Positions 26,635 through 34,962 of a stretch of DNA of 64,000 bases are shown one piece after another. The translations under genes were made by a program, and so were the position numbers. Below the pieces are notes generated by a model. The model saw only the letters and a program-made list of their open reading frames with translations. It did no database searches and had not been told where the DNA came from. Position 1 is the first letter of the stretch, and each line of letters starts with the position of its first letter. Source of the DNA: Glaesserella sp041817755 (GTDB lineage Bacteria; Pseudomonadota; Gammaproteobacteria; Enterobacterales; Pasteurellaceae); NCBI RefSeq assembly GCF_041817755.1, contig NZ_JBGYBX010000056.1, positions 1 through 64,000 of the forward strand, read 5' to 3'.

Positions 26635-27327
26635 CTATTTCTTACGGTCGATAATATTTTTCACTGCCAAAATCAAACCCAAGCCAATAAACGCCCCCGG
26701 CGGTAAAATAGCTAATAGCAAGCCTGAATCTAAATGAAGCAGATCCATTCTTAACGATTTTGCCCAACTGCCTAGCAATAAATCCAAGCCGTCAAACAGT
26801 GTGCCGTTACCGATAATTTCTCGTATCGCCCCAAGCACCACAAGGCTTAACGTCATCCCCAGCCCCATTGCAAAACCGTCAAAAGCCGAATGGGCGACAC
26901 TGTTTTTTGACGCAAAGGCTTCCGCCCGACCAATCACGATACAGTTTGTCACAATCAACGGGACGAAAATCCCCAACGATTGATATACCGGAAACGCAAA
27001 GGCATTCATTAACAACTGAATGGTTGTCACCGCCGTAGCAATAATCATTACATAAATCGGGATACGAATATCGTGCGGAATCACCTTGCGGAATATCGAC
27101 ACGATGGTATTCGTTATCGTCAATACCAATAACGTTGCCAAGCCTAAACCTAACGCATTGGTAACATTATTGGATACCGCCAACAAGGGACACAGACCAA
27201 GTAACTGAACTAATGTTGAGTTATTTGTCCATAGCCCTTGCATAAAAAGGGTTTTCCAAATCGAAGGCGCTTCCGCTCTTGATTCAGTATCGATTTGGAT
27301 AATCGGAATTTGCTGTTCTGTTGCCAT
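26635..27327 (-). CDS. rnfE: Rnf complex subunit E
   Basis: RnfE (RsxE) is one of the two homologous membrane subunits, with RnfA, in the core of the Rnf complex that couples NADH and ferredoxin redox to ion movement. The 230-aa protein has six hydrophobic helices. The landmarks LVQLLGLCPLLAVSNNVTNALG and IVTNCIVIGRAEAFASKN match RnfE, with the conserved cysteines that bind an iron-sulfur centre in this family (LGLCPL, TNCIVI). It starts 5 nt after an acetyltransferase gene that interrupts the usual rnfG-rnfE order. Confidence 0.95.
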   Translation of the reverse strand: MATEQQIPIIQIDTESRAEAPSIWKTLFMQGLWTNNSTLVQLLGLCPLLAVSNNVTNALGLGLATLLVLTITNTIVSIFRKVIPHDIRIPIYVMIIATAVTTIQLLMNAFAFPVYQSLGIFVPLIVTNCIVIGRAEAFASKNSVAHSAFDGFAMGLGMTLSLVVLGAIREIIGNGTLFDGLDLLLGSWAKSLRMDLLHLDSGLLLAILPPGAFIGLGLILAVKNIIDRKK

Positions 27328-27332
27328 AATTA

Positions 27333-27932
27333 TTACTCAAATCGTTTTTCTTTAAAGTAAAATATATTGTCCCGCTCATCAATCTCACGCAGCACCCGAC
27401 AAGGGTTGCCGACGGCGATGCAATTATCGGGAATGTCTTTTGTTACCACACTTCCCGCACCGATCACGACATTGTTACCAATGGTTACATTCGGCATCAC
27501 AACGGAATTCCCCCCGATCCAAACATTATTTCCAATGGTAATCGGCATTGCAAATTCAATGCCACTATTGCGTTTTTCCGCATCAATCGGGTGAGTTGCC
27601 GTGAATAATGAAACATTAGGGGCAAACATCACATTATCACCAATGGTAATCTTGGCACAATCCAACATCGTACAGTTATAATTCGCATAGAAATGCTTTC
27701 CTAACGAAATGTTATAACCATAATCACAACGGAAAGGCATCTCAATATGAAAATCGTCCTGCTCACGACGAAATAACTGTTTTAACAGTAATATCCGTTC
27801 TGCAAGCCTACTTGGTTTAAGTTGAGCTAACTCAAAACATAAATCCTGTGCAGTTATTCTATCTTGTTTCAATTTTGGGTCAGCAGGATCATAAAGTTGT
27901 CCGCTAATCATTTTTTGATATTCACTTTGCAT
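27333..27932 (-). CDS. Sugar O-acetyltransferase of the maltose/NodL family
   Basis: A 199-aa left-handed beta-helix acetyltransferase, which should transfer acetyl from acetyl-CoA to a sugar hydroxyl. The N-terminal helical part (SEYQKMISGQLYDPADPKL) is the Mac domain of maltose acetyltransferases, and hexapeptide repeats follow (ITIGDNVMFAPNVSLFTATH, ITIGNNVWIGGNSVVMPNV, VTIGNNVVIGAGSVVTKDIP). The catalytic histidine is probably that in TATHPID. The start is ATG at 27932, which overlaps the rnfG stop as TAATG; this tight coupling shows it is cotranslated with the rnf operon, although it has no known part in Rnf. Confidence 0.88.
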   Translation of the reverse strand: MQSEYQKMISGQLYDPADPKLKQDRITAQDLCFELAQLKPSRLAERILLLKQLFRREQDDFHIEMPFRCDYGYNISLGKHFYANYNCTMLDCAKITIGDNVMFAPNVSLFTATHPIDAEKRNSGIEFAMPITIGNNVWIGGNSVVMPNVTIGNNVVIGAGSVVTKDIPDNCIAVGNPCRVLREIDERDNIFYFKEKRFE

Positions 27933-28564
27933 TATCGACAACTCTCAAATTGTTCAAGCATCTCTGGCTTTTGCTTTAACTGAGTAATCACCCATTTTGC
28001 ACTTTGGCGAACATTATTCACCACTGCTCTAGGCGTAATGGTCGCACCTGTAAACTGATCGAAGGTACCGCCGTCTTTTTTTACCGCCCATTCACCTTCA
28101 TTCTCTAAGCTAAATTTGCGGTTGGTAAAGCTGTAAATCCAATCATCAATTCGGGTTTCAATTTTATCCCCCAGCCCAGGGGTTTCTTTATGGGCAAGGG
28201 TTCGCACGCCTAATACCGTTCCGTCAGGTTGAATACCCATCAACAGCACGATATTGCCCGAATAGCCGTCCGGGGCGGTGGCTTGAATAGCGTAAGCGGT
28301 CAGATCCGAGCCTTTTTTTGCCATATAGATTTTATTTAAAAACGGGGCTTCAGGAAGTTTAACCACTTTGCAGGTTGCCAATAAATCATTATCAAAATGC
28401 ACTTGTGGCACAACTTCTATCAATAATTGTCGTTGCTGTTCTGCCGTAACCGCATCAATTCGACTTTTAGTCAGCAGATAAACGCCCGTTGAAACCGCCG
28501 TACAGAGTAACGCTATTGCCCCTAAAATCAGGGCGTAACGTGTGGTAATCACTGATGTTTTCAT
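27932..28564 (-). CDS. rnfG: Rnf complex subunit G, covalent flavoprotein
   Basis: RnfG (RsxG) is a periplasm-facing subunit carrying covalently bound FMN. The 210-aa protein has one N-terminal membrane helix (YALILGAIALLCTAVSTGVYLL). The FMN-attachment motif is FTGATITPRA, with Thr175 as the likely linkage. The start codon overlaps the rnfD stop by 4 nt (ATGA), and the stop overlaps the next start. Confidence 0.95.
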   Translation of the reverse strand: MKTSVITTRYALILGAIALLCTAVSTGVYLLTKSRIDAVTAEQQRQLLIEVVPQVHFDNDLLATCKVVKLPEAPFLNKIYMAKKGSDLTAYAIQATAPDGYSGNIVLLMGIQPDGTVLGVRTLAHKETPGLGDKIETRIDDWIYSFTNRKFSLENEGEWAVKKDGGTFDQFTGATITPRAVVNNVRQSAKWVITQLKQKPEMLEQFESCR

Positions 28565-29628
28565 TGTTTCCGTCCTAATTTTGTACCGTATAAACGGGGT
28601 TGAGTATAGTGGTCGATTAACGGCACACAGATGTTTGCCAACAAGACCGCAAACGCCACGCCGTCAGGATAATTGCCATAATAACGGATTAAATAAACCA
28701 ACAAACCGACCAACGCCCCGAAAATCAGTTTACCTTTTGGCGTAATCGAAGCGGTGACAGGATCAGTCGCAATAAAAAACGCACCGAACATCATCGCCCC
28801 ACTAAATAACTGTGCTTGAGCCGTCCAACGAGCCGTTTCCGACACAAAATCTGTCGCAAAGCTCAATACAGCAAAAGTCCCTAACATTGCCATAGGAATT
28901 TGCCAATGAATAATTCGCTTATAAATCAATAACAAACCGCCAAGCAAAAAGGCTAAATTCACTTGCCCCCAACCGCCGATCAGCACATCAGCAAAGAGTT
29001 TCTCTAACTGAATACCTAAGGTCACATTATCTTTAATGCTATTCATCGCCTGTTTTGAGCCGTCTAACACCGTGGCAGACGACACACCATCGACACTTTG
29101 AATAAGTTGATGAACACTAAAACCGTCCGTGGTGACATTCGCAAAAATCAGCGAAAAACTATCCGCTAACGTTGGCGGTTCGTTCAACAACGCCAACGGT
29201 GGCAACCACGCCGTCATCTGCACAGGGAATGAAACCAACAACAACGCATAGCCAATCATCGCAGGGTTAAATAAATTCTGCCCCAAACCGCCATAAACGT
29301 GCTTTGCCAGCAACAACGCCACAATCACGCCAATCACAATCACCCAATAAGGTGCATAAGGCGGAATTGCCATTGCTAAAATCAATGCGGTTAAAATCCC
29401 CGACAAATCCGCCAAATAGAAAGCGGTCGCTTTACCACGCAATTTTGCAACGGCAATTTCAATCACCACCGCCAAGCCAATCGCCAAGATCGCCTGAATT
29501 AACACCCCATAACCAAAGAAATACCACTGTACTACCAACGCAGGCAACATCGCCCCAATCACCCACAGCATAAAATTTGCCGTCAGGTTGTTGGAGTGCG
29601 TATGGGGGGAACTGATCATTTTAAACAT
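28561..29628 (-). CDS. rnfD: Rnf complex subunit D, covalent flavoprotein
   Basis: RnfD (RsxD) is a membrane subunit with about nine helices and a second covalent FMN. The attachment site is the threonine of GVSSATVLDG, about residue 185. The C-terminal part includes FFIATDPVTASITPKGKLIFG, a family hallmark. ATG at 29628 is chosen since AGGAAACATTTG precedes it; another in-frame ATG at 29619 is possible. It is 30 nt downstream of an inserted TRIC-type gene rather than directly behind rnfC. Confidence 0.94.
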   Translation of the reverse strand: MFKMISSPHTHSNNLTANFMLWVIGAMLPALVVQWYFFGYGVLIQAILAIGLAVVIEIAVAKLRGKATAFYLADLSGILTALILAMAIPPYAPYWVIVIGVIVALLLAKHVYGGLGQNLFNPAMIGYALLLVSFPVQMTAWLPPLALLNEPPTLADSFSLIFANVTTDGFSVHQLIQSVDGVSSATVLDGSKQAMNSIKDNVTLGIQLEKLFADVLIGGWGQVNLAFLLGGLLLIYKRIIHWQIPMAMLGTFAVLSFATDFVSETARWTAQAQLFSGAMMFGAFFIATDPVTASITPKGKLIFGALVGLLVYLIRYYGNYPDGVAFAVLLANICVPLIDHYTQPRLYGTKLGRKQ

Positions 29629-29658
29629 CAAATGTTTCCTTTATATCGTCTAAATTTG

Positions 29659-30291
29659 CTAAATCTTCGGCAAATGCATATTAAATTTAATCGTGAGCAT
29701 TCGGATTGCAATTACCGTCGTTACCGTTGCCACATCAATCCAATTACTTTCAAACCCGGCATCACGGAACAAAATAAAAATAATACCGCCAACAAGACTT
29801 GCGGTTACATACACTTCTTTTTGTAAAATAATCGGCACTTCGTTGCGTAAAATATCCCGAATAAGCCCACCAAAACAGCCTGTCACACCACCTAAGGCGA
29901 CACAAATTAACGGGTGCAAACCAAAATCCAGCCCTTTTTGCACACCAATTACGGTAAATACGCCCAAGCCAATCGCATCAAAAATCAACAAGCCTTTTTT
30001 CCAATAATCACGGTCGATCTGATTTCTCAAAATCGCCACAATCACCACCGCCACCGAAATCATCAACACATAAATCGGCTGTTTCATCCAAAACACAGGG
30101 GTACTGCCGATCATCACATCTCGCAAAGTTCCACCGCCCACGCCCGTTACAAAAGCTAACACAAACATACCGAAAATATCCATTTTGTGCTGGCGTGCCG
30201 CAATCGCCCCTGAAATCGCAAAAACAATCGTACCAATCAAGTCTTGAATAAACAAAAACGACCACGGAAATGGGGGGAATAATTCGTTCAT
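29659..30291 (-). CDS. TRIC-family (UPF0126) cation channel-like membrane protein
   Basis: A 210-aa membrane protein of the UPF0126 family, a bacterial relative of TRIC cation channels. It has two internally repeated halves with about seven helices in all. The glycine-rich pair GGGTLRDVMIG and GCFGGLIRDILRNEVP marks the repeat, and both halves contain the conserved RD. Prokaryotic TRIC proteins form homotrimeric potassium-permeable pores. It sits between rnfC and rnfD, 17 nt after the rnfC stop, so it is read with an ion-translocating redox complex; whether that matters is unknown. Confidence 0.9.
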   Translation of the reverse strand: MNELFPPFPWSFLFIQDLIGTIVFAISGAIAARQHKMDIFGMFVLAFVTGVGGGTLRDVMIGSTPVFWMKQPIYVLMISVAVVIVAILRNQIDRDYWKKGLLIFDAIGLGVFTVIGVQKGLDFGLHPLICVALGGVTGCFGGLIRDILRNEVPIILQKEVYVTASLVGGIIFILFRDAGFESNWIDVATVTTVIAIRMLTIKFNMHLPKI

Positions 30292-30308
30292 TTATGTTCC
30301 TTTTATGA

Positions 30309-32522
30309 TTATAGGTTTTGTTGTTGAGCCTCTTTTTTCGCTTTTGCCCTTGCAATTGCCGCTGCAACTGCTGCCTTGCGTGGATCTTCTACAACTTCAA
30401 CTTTTGCAAAATTTTCGTCAGAAGTGACCGTTTGTTGTGCTTCTTTTTTGGCTTTTGCTCTCGCTAGCGCTGCCGCGACTGCCGCTTTGCGTGGATCTTC
30501 TGCGACTTCAGCTTTTGCAGAATTTTCTTCTGAAGTCACCGCTTGTTGAGCTTCTTTCTTCGCTTTTGCTCTGGCTAAGGCTGCTGCAACAGCCGCTTTT
30601 CTTGGGTCTTCTGCAACTTCAGATTTTGCAATATTTTCATCGGAAACCGCCGCTTGTTGAGCTTCTTTCTTCGCTTTTGCTCTGGCTAAGGCTGCTGCAA
30701 CAGCCGCTTTTCTAGGATCTTCCGCAACTTCAGCTTTTGCAACATTTTCATCGGAAACCGTCGCTTGTTGAGCGTCTTTCTTCGCTTTCGCTCTGGCTAA
30801 GGCTGCTGCAACAGCCGCTTTTCTAGGATCTTCCGCAACTTCAGCTTTTGCAACATTTTCATCGGAAACCGCCGCTTGCTGTGCGTCTTCTGCCTGTTTT
30901 GCTAACCGTCTTGCCTTACGTTGTGCCATCAATTCGCGGTTATCCGGTTCACCGTTGGCTTTGGTTTGAACAGGGGTAGTCGCTTCTGCTTTTTTCGCTT
31001 TTAAGCGTTCAAGTGCCGCTTTAACCGGGTCTTCACCTTGACTATTTGCCACTTCTTCACGACGTTTTTCTGCGGCTTGTTGAATACGTGCCGTGCGAGC
31101 TTCTTTCTCTTTATTTAAACGTGCTTCACGCGCTTCAAAACGGATCTTCGCTTCTTCCGCCTGTTTTGCTTTTTGATCGACTTCTTTGATCTTGGCTTTT
31201 TCTTGGCGGAAATATTGGATTAGCGGAATATAACTCGGACAAACATAGGCACACACACCGCACTCTATACAAGCATCTAAATGGTATTCCTTTGATTTAT
31301 CATGATCTTCCGCACGGGCAAACCAATAAAGTTGTTGCGGTAACAAACCCACAGGGCAAACATCAGAACAGCTTGAACAGCGAATACAGTTTCGCTCTGG
31401 TTCTGGCGGTGCATATTCAAAGTGATCAGGGGCGATAATACAGTTTGCCGTTTTGGTTATCGGCGATTGTAGTGACGGCAGAATAAAGCCCATCATCGGT
31501 CCGCCCAAAAAGACAGGGAAACGTTCGTCCGCTTGATAATCCACCTGTTCAAGCAAATGCAAAATCGGCGTACCGAGCCTTGCCCACACGTTGCCTTTGT
31601 TGCGAATTTTATCGCCCGTCAGCGTCACCACTCGCTCAATTAACGGCTCATCATCCATTACCGCACGTTTTACGGCAAAGGCTGTGCCGACATTGTGCAT
31701 CACAATGCCCATCTCGATAGTCCGTTTGCCTTGCGGAATTTCCAGCCCTGTCAGTACTTGCACCAACTGATCGCTTGCCCCCGACGGATATTTAGTTGGG
31801 ATAACACGCAGGCTAATGTCATTCGCTCCTTTTAATGCTTTTTCAATGGCTTTAATTGCTTTCGATTTATTATCTTCAATGGCGATCACCACTTCTTCAG
31901 GGCGAAGCACATAGCGTAAAATCCGCACACCTTCGATCATCTCATCGGCGTAATCTTGCATTAAACGATCATCACAAGTGATATAAGGCTCGCACTCTGC
32001 ACCGTTAATAATCAATAACTTACAGCGTTTATCGGCAAAATGTAATTTATGTGATGTCGGGAATACCGCACCGCCTAAACCTGCGATCCCGGCTTGGTAA
32101 ACTTTCTGAATAATCTGATCGCTTGTTAGGCTTAAAAAATCATCAATCGGCTGACGCTCGATCCACTTATCTTCGCCGTCCGTTTCAATCACAATGGTTA
32201 ATTCAGGTAAGCCCGATGGGTGTGACGAAACGTGGGGCTGAATAGCGACCACTTTTCCCGAAGTCGGGCTGTGAACAGGCAGTTGGCGATAGTTATCCCC
32301 TTTCGTCAGGGCTTGCCCTTTCAGCACCAAATCCCCTTGCTGAACAATCACTTCCCCAGCTGTTCCCGAATGTTGCAATACAGGAACATAGAAAAATTTT
32401 GGCAGATGTAACGAACGGATCGGCTTTTGGTTCGACTGCTTTTTCATTTCAGGCGGGTGGATACCACCGGGGAAATCCCATAATTTCCCTTCACGAATAC
32501 GGCTTAATACATCAGCTTGCAT
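30309..32522 (-). CDS. rnfC: Rnf complex subunit C with repeated C-terminal tail
   Basis: RnfC (RsxC) is the peripheral NADH-binding subunit that passes electrons into the complex. The 737-aa protein has an N-terminal barrel-sandwich domain, an FMN/NADH-binding region (GIAGLGGAVFPTSHKL, NGAECEPYITCDDRL), and two 4Fe-4S motifs, CIRCSSCSDVCP and CIECGVCAYVCP. After a charged coiled region comes a tail of five nearly identical 37-residue repeats built on AEVAEDPRKAAVAAALARAK. The start is ATG at 32522, inside the end of rnfB (11-nt overlap), with GGGGGA before it. Repeat number is likely to vary between strains. Confidence 0.95.
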   Translation of the reverse strand: MQADVLSRIREGKLWDFPGGIHPPEMKKQSNQKPIRSLHLPKFFYVPVLQHSGTAGEVIVQQGDLVLKGQALTKGDNYRQLPVHSPTSGKVVAIQPHVSSHPSGLPELTIVIETDGEDKWIERQPIDDFLSLTSDQIIQKVYQAGIAGLGGAVFPTSHKLHFADKRCKLLIINGAECEPYITCDDRLMQDYADEMIEGVRILRYVLRPEEVVIAIEDNKSKAIKAIEKALKGANDISLRVIPTKYPSGASDQLVQVLTGLEIPQGKRTIEMGIVMHNVGTAFAVKRAVMDDEPLIERVVTLTGDKIRNKGNVWARLGTPILHLLEQVDYQADERFPVFLGGPMMGFILPSLQSPITKTANCIIAPDHFEYAPPEPERNCIRCSSCSDVCPVGLLPQQLYWFARAEDHDKSKEYHLDACIECGVCAYVCPSYIPLIQYFRQEKAKIKEVDQKAKQAEEAKIRFEAREARLNKEKEARTARIQQAAEKRREEVANSQGEDPVKAALERLKAKKAEATTPVQTKANGEPDNRELMAQRKARRLAKQAEDAQQAAVSDENVAKAEVAEDPRKAAVAAALARAKAKKDAQQATVSDENVAKAEVAEDPRKAAVAAALARAKAKKEAQQAAVSDENIAKSEVAEDPRKAAVAAALARAKAKKEAQQAVTSEENSAKAEVAEDPRKAAVAAALARAKAKKEAQQTVTSDENFAKVEVVEDPRKAAVAAAIARAKAKKEAQQQNL
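30328..30882. repeat. Five 111-bp tandem repeats within rnfC
   Basis: The 3' end of rnfC consists of five in-frame units of 111 bp starting at about 30328, 30439, 30550, 30661 and 30772. The middle copies differ by only a few bases and the outer two more. Each unit codes for one 37-residue Ala/Lys-rich helix-forming segment. Confidence 0.9.
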
Positions 32523-33120
32523 TACTTCCCCCAACCACAATTTTCTTTTCAACTTCAGTGGTATTCACAATCGGGATCACCAAATTCGCATCAAATTTCC
32601 AGTTCCAGTTTTGTGTCGTTTGTTTCACTTTTATCATTTCAATACAATCAGTCGGGCAAGGGGCAACACAGAGTTCGCACCCTGTACAAAAATCGGCAAT
32701 CACCGTGTGCATCGCTTTGTTTGTCCCGATAATCGCATCAACAGGGCAAGCGGCGATACATTTGGTACAACCGATACACAGTTCTTCGTGAATATACGCC
32801 ACCTTCGCCACAGGCTCTTCGCCTGATGTTTCAGGCACATCAACCCCAAGTAACTCAGCGATTTTCACCACCGTCGCTTGCCCACCCGGGATACATTTCG
32901 TAATGTCGTCGCCGTTCGCCACCGCTTCCGCATAGGGCTTACAACCAGGGTAGCCACATTGCCCGCATTGGCTTTGTGGTAACAAGGCATCGATCTGTTC
33001 AACAATTGGATCGGCTTCAACTTTCAACTTAACCGACGAATAGCCCAACATCGCCCCAAAAACCAAGGCAATCGCTGCAATCGCAAGTAAAATATAGAGA
33101 ATAATGGAATGATCGAACAT
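32512..33120 (-). CDS. rnfB: Rnf complex subunit B, iron-sulfur protein
   Basis: RnfB (RsxB) receives electrons from or passes them to ferredoxin. The 202-aa protein has one N-terminal membrane helix, a 4Fe-4S domain of the kind CGQCGYPGCKPYAEA, and two ferredoxin motifs, CIGCTKCIAACPVDA and CTGCELCVAPCPTDC. Its start overlaps the last base of rnfA and its end overlaps rnfC, so the three are translationally coupled. Confidence 0.95.
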   Translation of the reverse strand: MFDHSIILYILLAIAAIALVFGAMLGYSSVKLKVEADPIVEQIDALLPQSQCGQCGYPGCKPYAEAVANGDDITKCIPGGQATVVKIAELLGVDVPETSGEEPVAKVAYIHEELCIGCTKCIAACPVDAIIGTNKAMHTVIADFCTGCELCVAPCPTDCIEMIKVKQTTQNWNWKFDANLVIPIVNTTEVEKKIVVGGSNAS

Positions 33121-33701
33121 TAGATTTTTACCAAACCTGTAAAGCCCATAAAGGCTAACGACATCAACCCTGCGGTAATTAACGCAATGGACGCACCTTG
33201 AAAGGCTCTAGGCACATCTGCCGCTACTAACCGTTCACGCAAAGCTGAAAAAAGCACTAAAACTAATGAAAACCCTGCCGCCGCACCGAAGCCGTAAAGC
33301 ACAGACTGCACAAGATTATTAGATAAATTCACATTCAACAACGCCACCCCTAATACCGCACAGTTGGTAGTAATCAGTGGCAAATAGATACCCAGTAAAC
33401 GATAAAGAGTCGGGCTGGTTTTATGTACGATCATTTCGGTTAATTGCACAATCACCGCAATCACCAAAATAAAGACCAAGGTGCGTAAAAACTGAGCTTC
33501 AAGGGGAACAAGCAGATAGCTTTCCACTAAATAAGCGGCAAGGGAAGCGACCGTCAAAACAAAGGTCGTCGCCATACCCATACCGATAGCCGTTTCAACC
33601 TTTTTCGACACGCCCATAAACGGACAAAGCCCCAAGAATTTCACAAGCACAAAGTTATTGATTAACGCCGTACTGATAATTAACAGAATATGCTCAACCA
33701 T
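33120..33701 (-). CDS. rnfA: Rnf complex subunit A
   Basis: RnfA (RsxA), 193 aa, is the other homologous six-helix core subunit and pairs with RnfE in inverted topology. Landmarks are NFVLVKFLGLCPFMGVSKKVE near the N-terminus and ITTNCAVLGVALLNVN in the middle, each with the conserved cysteine expected to ligate an iron-sulfur centre. It is the first gene of the run. The 148 bp upstream contain an uptake signal (ACAAGCGGTCTGATTTT, 33799 on) and must hold the promoters of both rnfA and acyP. Confidence 0.95.
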   Translation of the reverse strand: MVEHILLIISTALINNFVLVKFLGLCPFMGVSKKVETAIGMGMATTFVLTVASLAAYLVESYLLVPLEAQFLRTLVFILVIAVIVQLTEMIVHKTSPTLYRLLGIYLPLITTNCAVLGVALLNVNLSNNLVQSVLYGFGAAAGFSLVLVLFSALRERLVAADVPRAFQGASIALITAGLMSLAFMGFTGLVKI

Positions 33702-33849
33702 TTAACCCACGAATTTATCATCAGAAAATCTAAAAAATGTCGTGTATTATCGGCTTTTTTGCTGTAATGAACAACCGAATTTCGTTAACATAGGTTACAA
33801 GCGGTCTGATTTTCCTAAAAATTTGCAAACAGCTATCGAAGGAGGAACA

Positions 33850-34125
33850 ATGCAATCCAAACAATTTTTTATCTACGGCTTAGTGCAAGGTGTCGGCTTT
33901 CGTTTTTTCACTTGGCAAACAGCCAATAAAATCGGCGTGGTCGGTTCGGTACGAAATTGCAGTGACGGCAGTGTCGAAGTGATCGCCCAAGGTTCGGAAG
34001 AACAAATCGCAAGATTGCGTGAATGGTTACAACATGGTCCCCGCTCGGCAAGGGTGGAACGAGTGATTGAAATGGATTATAAAGGTGATAAAGTTTTTGA
34101 AGATTTTGATGTATACCACTATTAA
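33850..34125 (+). CDS. yccX: Acylphosphatase
   Basis: A 91-aa acylphosphatase that hydrolyses carboxyl-phosphate bonds such as acetyl phosphate. The catalytic arginine lies in YGLVQGVGFRFFTW, about residue 19, and the catalytic asparagine in GSVRNCSDGSVEV, about residue 37. Length is standard for the family. GGAGG lies directly before ATG 33850, so the open frame upstream is not used. It is divergent from the rnf operon. Confidence 0.94.
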   Translation: MQSKQFFIYGLVQGVGFRFFTWQTANKIGVVGSVRNCSDGSVEVIAQGSEEQIARLREWLQHGPRSARVERVIEMDYKGDKVFEDFDVYHY

Positions 34126-34187
34126 CCATGAAATAAGCTTAGTAGACAAAATATCTTTTGTCCACTAAACCACCTATTTGGATATTT

Positions 34188-34221
34188 AAAAAGGTTAGTA
34201 TTTTTCCCCACTAACCTTTTT
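34188..34221. terminator. Bidirectional terminator between acyP and lipoprotein gene
   Basis: A perfect 12-bp stem AAAAAGGTTAGT/ACTAACCTTTTT (34188-34199 with 34210-34221) carries A/T runs at both feet and serves the two convergent genes. A second weak stem (GACAAAA/TTTTGTC) lies at 34144-34162. Confidence 0.85.
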
Positions 34222-34238
34222 ACATTCATCACAAGAAA

Positions 34239-34814
34239 TTATTTTTGACCGAATTTTTGTTGTAATTCAGCTTGTAATTTCTGTAAATCCGCACCGGATT
34301 GCATTAACTGTTGGGTTTTGTCTTGAATCACTTTTTGTACGTCTGTCGCACTCGGGTTTGCCATCGCTTTTACAGATTCTGCGATTAATTCGTTAGACAA
34401 TGTTAATGTTTCTTTGGTCTTTGCTTTAAATGCATTGACATCTGCATTTTTGATTTCTAACGCATCTAAGCTTTTCAAGACTTCATCTACTTTAGTCGTG
34501 AAGGTTTTTAATGCTTCTTCAATTTGCGCTTTATCTTGGCTTGCTAATTTTTGCTGTAACTCAGCTTGGAAACCGGCCAAAGCTTTCTCTTGAGAAAGAT
34601 TCCAATCAACAATTTTTTTGAAATCTTCAGCACCTTGTTGATCTGCCTCTACCGGAGCCGCTTCTGTTTTTGCCGCTTCCGCAGCAGGTGCTTGTTGAGC
34701 TGCAGGCGCTGATTCCGCTTTTGGTGCTTCTGCCGGTTTATTTGCAGGTTTATCACAAGCTGTTAAGAAAATGGCGAATAGTGCTGTCGCACTGATTTTG
34801 GTAAATTTGTTCAT
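34239..34814 (-). CDS. Alanine/glutamine-rich coiled-coil lipoprotein
   Basis: A 191-aa lipoprotein with lipobox FLTAC (Cys20). A low-complexity Ala/Pro/Glu linker covers residues 22-62, followed by a helical, Gln-rich region likely to form a coiled coil (ALAGFQAELQQKLASQDKAQ; LQKLQAELQQKFGQK). I recognise no named family. The linker and helices are what is seen in lipoproteins that reach across the periplasm or to the surface. It appears monocistronic, with a terminator downstream and its own AGGAAT-type site upstream. Confidence 0.75.
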   Translation of the reverse strand: MNKFTKISATALFAIFLTACDKPANKPAEAPKAESAPAAQQAPAAEAAKTEAAPVEADQQGAEDFKKIVDWNLSQEKALAGFQAELQQKLASQDKAQIEEALKTFTTKVDEVLKSLDALEIKNADVNAFKAKTKETLTLSNELIAESVKAMANPSATDVQKVIQDKTQQLMQSGADLQKLQAELQQKFGQK

Positions 34815-34962
34815 TGAACATTCCTCGAATAGTTAAGAGTAAAGAAATAACAAACCTCACATACGTAAGGCACGACATATTGTACTGCTAATAGACTTGA
34901 TGAAGGAAAATTTGTTCATTTAAACTCAGCACAATCGGTTTACATGAACAAAAAACAACCAA

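Noticed and set aside
30437..30715. Leucine-rich open frame on the plus strand opposite rnfC repeats
   Set aside because: It mirrors the Ala/Lys repeats; no start signal and no reason to be translated.
34144..34162. Hairpin GACAAAA/TTTTGTC after acyP as a small RNA
   Set aside because: It is AT-rich, weak, and followed by a better terminator; no promoter is evident.
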